Shown here: piece after piece, positions 4,738 to 5,073 of the stretch
Layout of the letters: every line of letters starts with the position of its first letter
Position numbering within the stretch: the stretch's first letter is position 1
Assembly: GCA_948766235.1 (NCBI GenBank)
Contig: CAQCFX010000023.1
Coordinates: 21,945-27,017 of the forward strand
Direction: 5' to 3'
Length of the DNA stretch: 5,073 nucleotides
Source of the DNA: an uncultured Oscillospiraceae bacterium
GTDB lineage: Bacteria > Bacillota > Clostridia > Oscillospirales > Oscillospiraceae
Notes under the pieces: generated by a model
What the model was told of the DNA's origin: nothing
Databases searched by the model: none
Seen by the model: the letters and a program-made list of their open reading frames with translations, nothing else
Made by a program: the position numbers and the translations under genes

Positions 4738-5073
4738 TTACTTGTGGTCCACGCCGTTCATGTGACGGATCAGGTCCAGCACCTTGTTGGAGTAGCCCAT
4801 CTCGTTGTCGTACCAGGACACGACCTTCACGAAGGTGTCGGTCAGCGCGATGCCGGCGCCCTTGTCGAAGATGGAGGTGCGGGAGTCGCCCAGGAAGTCG
4901 GAGGAGACCACGGCGTCCTCGGTGTAGCCCAGGATGCCCTTCAGCTCGCCCTCGGAGGCCTTCTTCATGGCGGCGCAGATCTCGTCGTACTTGGCGGGCT
5001 TCTCCAGATTCACAGTCAGGTCCACCACGGACACGTCCAGGGTGGGAACGCGCATGGACATGCCGGTCAGCTT
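4738..5073 (-). CDS. gap: Glyceraldehyde-3-phosphate dehydrogenase, C-terminal part (runs off the window)
   Basis: Reading the - strand from the window edge gives 111 residues and a TAA stop, about the last third of a type I GAPDH (usual length about 335). The enzyme converts glyceraldehyde 3-phosphate, NAD+ and phosphate to 1,3-bisphosphoglycerate in glycolysis, in the cytoplasm. Visible family motifs are LTGMSMRVPT, VSVVDLTV, the segment GILGYTEDAVVSSDF, SIFDKGAGIAL, and the hallmark VVSWYDNEMGYSNKV near the C-terminus, with the Asn and Tyr of the NAD/substrate region intact. The catalytic Cys lies in the missing upstream part. The frame is open to the last base of the window, so the first Met inside is not the start. 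It is convergent with the membrane protein gene and shares the terminator at 4684-4717. Confidence 0.97.
   Translation of the reverse strand, partial: KLTGMSMRVPTLDVSVVDLTVNLEKPAKYDEICAAMKKASEGELKGILGYTEDAVVSSDFLGDSRTSIFDKGAGIALTDTFVKVVSWYDNEMGYSNKVLDLIRHMNGVDHK

Noticed and set aside
1..5073. CRISPR array, tRNA, rRNA, transposase or toxin-antitoxin pair
   Set aside because: No regularly spaced direct repeats, no cloverleaf-like sequence and no motifs of these families were seen on either strand.

Overview
The window looks like chromosomal DNA of a GC-rich, low-complexity-tolerant Clostridia member, most likely a gut Oscillospiraceae (Flavonifractor/Lawsonibacter-like). This is inferred from three things: Gram-positive division genes (sepF, divIVA), strong Shine-Dalgarno sites, and very GC-rich codon use with a clostridial gene order. 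No species can be named from the sequence alone.

Layout: positions 1-335 hold no convincing gene. They are a GC-rich, hairpin-rich intergenic stretch that resembles a dispersed repeat. Four genes follow on the + strand: a membrane-anchored HlyD-like (membrane-fusion-protein) gene (336-1598), a 235-base structured gap (1599-1833), yggS/ylmE (1834-2547), sepF/ylmF (2564-3004) and divIVA (3025-3750). A rho-independent terminator (3755-3793) closes this block. A separate promoter (3841-3869) then drives a two-helix membrane protein of unknown function (about 3909-4658). A two-way terminator (4684-4717) separates that gene from the 3' end of a convergent gap gene (glyceraldehyde-3-phosphate dehydrogenase, - strand), which runs off the right edge.

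How the genes work together: yggS-sepF-divIVA is a shortened form of the ylm/division cluster of Gram-positive bacteria. SepF tethers FtsZ to the membrane, DivIVA marks curved membrane and poles, and YggS is a PLP-homeostasis protein. The ylmG and ylmH genes that sit between sepF and divIVA in Bacillus subtilis are absent here. The HlyD-like protein has no transporter partner in view, so it may be a cell-envelope factor linked to division.

The most interesting signal is an abrupt AT-rich island inside the 3' part of yggS (about 2341-2430). It contains a near-consensus sigma-A promoter (TTGACA, 17-base spacer, GATAAT) pointing at sepF-divIVA. I saw no clear case for a wholly new biological system. 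The best leads are this internal promoter, the structured non-coding segments at 1-300 and 1599-1811, and the two uncharacterised membrane proteins.
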